Assembly (NCBI GenBank): GCA_030426705.1
Contig: JAUHXW010000133.1
Coordinates: 1-7,659, forward strand
Direction of reading: 5' to 3'
Length of the DNA stretch: 7,659 bases
From: Gammaproteobacteria bacterium
GTDB taxonomy: Bacteria; Pseudomonadota; Gammaproteobacteria; Xanthomonadales; Marinicellaceae
The translations under genes were made by a program, and so were the position numbers. Positions 5,266-7,659 of this stretch are shown here, in pieces. Each line of letters starts with the position of its first letter. The first letter of the stretch is position 1. The notes under the pieces were generated by a model. The model saw only the letters and a program-made list of their open reading frames with translations. It was not told the DNA's origin and did not search any database.

Positions 5266-7145
5266 TTTCTTTCAAAGAAGCTTCGATGCTGTTACTGGGA
5301 CTGGGACTGGTCTACAGCTTATTTTATTTGCGAACTCATGAAGATATTTTTGCCAACCAGATTGGCGAACCAACAGCACCCTTACAGGTTGAAAACGATG
5401 AAATAGGCCTGGTTCAGGAGAATCAACCGAAAGTGCTGCCACCTGCGGTCATTGAAGAAGTACAAATCCCTGATTGGCTGGCCAACAAAGATGACTTTGA
5501 TGTAAGTAATTTGACCGCTGACGACTTACTTGAATTGGCTAAAATTTCACACGAACAAGATCATGATTTTTTCCCTGAAAATCAAAACACCCTGGTCTAT
5601 TTGCTCAAAGCCAATGAATTAGGCATAGAATCTGATGAACTGGAACAATTATTAACCACTGTTCATGCTGCGCTGTACACACAGGCAGAGCAAGCAATCA
5701 GGGATTATGATGCCAAAACCCTGACCGCATTAACTGCTCGTCTAAAATCTATTGATGAAAACGATCAAAAAATTCAATCCTATACTGACCAAATCAGCGT
5801 GATTTATACCTTGGAAAGATTGAGCGAAGAAATTGAACAACATATTCAATCAGGACGCTTATACGAGTCTGATCAAAAAGATGCCATTCACACACTTTTA
5901 ATTGCTTTGGAATTGGACGCCAATTACCAACCATTATTGGATTTAAAAGAGCAATTATTGTCGGAAATGAGTCGCACTGCCCGCCGTTCAGCTCAGGAGT
6001 TGGACTTTCCCATTGCAGATCAGACAATTGCCATCTTGCAAGAAATTGATCCCAGTCATGCAACCACCCAACAAACCATCAGCGACATAGACACTCAAAA
6101 ACAGGAACGCTTTTCTTACCTGGACCAACAGTTTTATACAGCCATCAATGACCTGAACATCAATCGTGCACAAAACATGATAGATGAACTCAATGAGTTG
6201 GAAATTGCGGCCAGCCAAATACAAGGCTATGAAAATTTGTTACAAAAAACAAAAACCTTTGGCCATTTTGACATTCAGGATGCGTTCAATGATTTACTGA
6301 AAAACGGCCAGAATGGACCCACCATGGTGGTGATGCCTACCGGCAGTTACTTTATGGGCAGCCAGACGGGACCCAAGCACCAACGGCCACGCCATCTGGT
6401 ACAAATAGAATACGGATTTGCAGTCAGCCATACAGAAATCACTGTGGGTCAATTCAAACAGTTCATTCAAGCCACCCATTATGAAACCACTGCTGAAAAA
6501 AACAACCGAGCCAAAATATATGACGAACGCAGTGGTCGTTTTAAAGAAAAATTCAACATCAACTGGAGTCATGACTACTTGGGTAAATTGGCTGGTGACA
6601 ACCTGCCCGTGGTACACATTTCCTGGCAAGATGCTGCTGCTTATGCCAACTGGTTGAAAAACAGCACCGGACAGAATTACCGCCTGTTATCCGAAAGTGA
6701 ATTCGAATATGTCCTCAGTGCCAACAATGACACCATCTACCCCTGGGGTAACCAGCAACCTACACAGGTTTGGGGTAACTTTTCCGGAGCCAAAGACAAA
6801 TTGAAACGCAGCCGCATTCGCTGGCGTGAGGGCTTTACTGACTATGAAGACGGCCATTGGGGACCCGCTCCTGTTGGCTCATTTATCAAAAACCTGCTGG
6901 GTTTGTATGACCTCAGTGGTAATGTGATGGAATGGGTTGACGATTGTTGGCACGACTCTTATACCAGAGCACCAACAAATGGCGCCGCCTGGGTGAATCG
7001 CGGTTGTAGTGAACGGGTGATTCGTGGCGGTAATTGGGGCAGCGCCATTGAAGAATATAAAATCACCCACAGAGTCAAAGCCAAACAGGATTTAACAGAT
7101 CCAAGGCTAGGATTCAGAGTGGCCAAAACTTTAACTTTTAACTAA
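5256..7145 (+). CDS. Membrane-anchored SUMF1/FGE-like domain protein with helical stalk
   Basis: This 629-residue protein has one N-terminal hydrophobic segment (residues 10-25), with the rest probably periplasmic. Residues 40-75 are a Pro/Glu-rich linker. Residues 85-345 are almost entirely helical and rich in Gln, Glu, Asp and Leu, perhaps TPR-like or coiled coil. A formylglycine-generating-enzyme-type domain fills 355-625, with MPTGSYFMGS, SHTEITVGQFKQF, LPVVHISWQDAAAYANWL, RLLSESEFEYVLSA, YPWGN, LSGNVMEWVDDCW, RVIRGGNWG and a final RLGFRVAK. The true FGE active site puts two cysteines just after RGGS; here RGGNWGSAIEEYKITHR has none. The only cysteines in the protein, C564 and C584, look like a structural disulfide seen in a bacterial subfamily. 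Sulfatase activation is therefore unlikely, and a binding or other role is possible. An alternative ATG lies at 5286. Overlap with the nucleotidase (10 nt) and with the next gene (1 nt) argues for coupled translation. Confidence 0.88.
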   Translation: MSLISFKEASMLLLGLGLVYSLFYLRTHEDIFANQIGEPTAPLQVENDEIGLVQENQPKVLPPAVIEEVQIPDWLANKDDFDVSNLTADDLLELAKISHEQDHDFFPENQNTLVYLLKANELGIESDELEQLLTTVHAALYTQAEQAIRDYDAKTLTALTARLKSIDENDQKIQSYTDQISVIYTLERLSEEIEQHIQSGRLYESDQKDAIHTLLIALELDANYQPLLDLKEQLLSEMSRTARRSAQELDFPIADQTIAILQEIDPSHATTQQTISDIDTQKQERFSYLDQQFYTAINDLNINRAQNMIDELNELEIAASQIQGYENLLQKTKTFGHFDIQDAFNDLLKNGQNGPTMVVMPTGSYFMGSQTGPKHQRPRHLVQIEYGFAVSHTEITVGQFKQFIQATHYETTAEKNNRAKIYDERSGRFKEKFNINWSHDYLGKLAGDNLPVVHISWQDAAAYANWLKNSTGQNYRLLSESEFEYVLSANNDTIYPWGNQQPTQVWGNFSGAKDKLKRSRIRWREGFTDYEDGHWGPAPVGSFIKNLLGLYDLSGNVMEWVDDCWHDSYTRAPTNGAAWVNRGCSERVIRGGNWGSAIEEYKITHRVKAKQDLTDPRLGFRVAKTLTFN

Positions 7146-7582
7146 TGATGACAACCATGAAAAAACATATTCTAACCTTCTTGCTAATTCTTAATGTATT
7201 CCAGGCTTTGGCTGATGAACCTAAAAAAGTTAAATTCAAAACAGCCGCTGATGTGTTCAAAGCATTAAAAGCCTCGCCTGATCAGCCGGTACAAGGCCCT
7301 TTCGAGCTCAAAATAGTGGCCATCAGCAAATCCGGATTCAACACACGTTTACACACCAAAGAGAATCCCAAAGACCCTGACAACATCATATTGGAACTAT
7401 CTCCATTTATGGCACAGTATTACACCAAGCAGTTCAAAACCACACTGAAGGACTTTTTCCTCAATCAGGTACTGTCAGTGAATGGTAAAGTTATACCGAT
7501 AAAAGAATCCGATGGTGACCAACAACAAACTAAATACGTCATTAAAGTCTATTTGGCCAATCAGCTGGCTCATTTACAATAA
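7145..7582 (+). CDS. Small Sec-exported protein of unknown function
   Basis: I do not recognise this 145-residue protein. A signal peptide is clear: MKKH followed by a hydrophobic core and a cleavage site after ALA (residue 23, before DEPKK). This gives a mature periplasmic protein of about 122 residues with no cysteine. The mature part starts with a basic, helical stretch (KKVKFKTAADVFKALKA), then alternating strands around GPFELKIVAIS, DNIILELSPF, FFLNQVLSVNGKVIPI and KYVIKVYLANQ. The strand pattern and the 'VNGKVIPI' turn would fit a small beta-barrel such as an OB-fold, but this is inference. The first ATG (7145) overlaps the upstream TAA as TAATG. ATGs at 7148 and 7157 are also possible, and 7157 gives the most typical signal peptide. 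No Shine-Dalgarno is evident, so coupling to the SUMF1-like gene is likely. It may assist that membrane protein. Confidence 0.8.
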   Translation: MMTTMKKHILTFLLILNVFQALADEPKKVKFKTAADVFKALKASPDQPVQGPFELKIVAISKSGFNTRLHTKENPKDPDNIILELSPFMAQYYTKQFKTTLKDFFLNQVLSVNGKVIPIKESDGDQQQTKYVIKVYLANQLAHLQ

Positions 7583-7605
7583 ACATAGAATGGACAATAA
7601 AACAC

Positions 7606-7645
7606 AGGAGAGTCGATGATCGGCTCGACCGGCGCTCTTGGTTAG
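7606..7645 (+). other. Shine-Dalgarno, 9-codon mini-ORF and GC-rich hairpin
   Basis: A consensus AGGAG (7606-7610) stands 5 nt before an ATG (7616) that opens a frame of only nine codons (MIGSTGALG), ending in TAG at 7643-7645. The same bases can fold: AGAG (7609-7612) and CG (7614-7615) pair with CG (7633-7634) and CTCT (7635-7638), and TCGG (7620-7623) pairs with CCGG (7629-7632) around CTCGA. This would hide part of the Shine-Dalgarno and the ATG. A further ATG at 7653 with AGG upstream could start the next gene. A leader peptide, a structured 5' leader or an imperfect terminator are all possible. Confidence 0.25.
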
Positions 7646-7659
7646 GCAGAACATGGAAT

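Noticed and set aside
6294..6629. Minus-strand open frame of 111 codons
   Set aside because: It lies wholly inside the SUMF1-like coding region, has no recognisable domain and no ribosome-binding site, and the plus-strand frame is clearly the real gene.

Overview
The window reads as a piece of a moderately AT-rich gammaproteobacterial chromosome. The indicators are a canonical RNase D (DEDDy nuclease plus HRDC), a Bax inhibitor-1/YccA-type membrane protein, sigma70-like promoters with an extended -10 element, and several exported or lipidated proteins. The style suggests a marine or environmental lineage, possibly Marinicella-like, but that genus is only a guess. There is no tRNA, rRNA, CRISPR array, transposase or phage gene.

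Left edge (1-378, minus): the N-terminal part of a beta-propeller (lactonase/YVTN-like) protein that continues beyond the window. Bases 379-711 are a divergent intergenic region. It holds a 7-bp inverted repeat, a GC-rich REP/BIME-like double palindrome (545-609) and a strong promoter (649-678) for the rightward genes.

Rightward operon 1 (712-2541): a seven-helix Bax inhibitor-1 family protein, a GNAT acetyltransferase 7 nt downstream, and a cysteine-repeat lipoprotein whose ATG overlaps the acetyltransferase stop. The lipoprotein carries four copies of an exact C-x6-C-x13-C-x4-C unit. Converging on it from the right is rnd (RNase D, 2598-3653, minus).

Rightward operon 2 (3652-7582): a UshA-like 5'-nucleotidase/metallophosphatase lipoprotein, a membrane-anchored protein with a long helical stalk and a C-terminal SUMF1/FGE-type domain that lacks the formylglycine-forming cysteines, and a small Sec-exported protein of unknown function. 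Reading frames overlap by 10 nt and 1 nt, so the three are probably translated together and act in the cell envelope. The start codons of rnd and the nucleotidase overlap head to head inside a single CATG, so each gene's upstream signals must lie inside the other's coding sequence.

The last 77 bases hold no recognised gene. They do contain a consensus Shine-Dalgarno, a 9-codon mini-ORF folded into a GC-rich hairpin, and a possible next start codon at 7653.

The most unusual items are the fourfold cysteine-repeat lipoprotein, the overlapping divergent starts, the envelope operon with the non-canonical SUMF1-like protein, and the nested palindrome. I found no clear new defence or mobile system.
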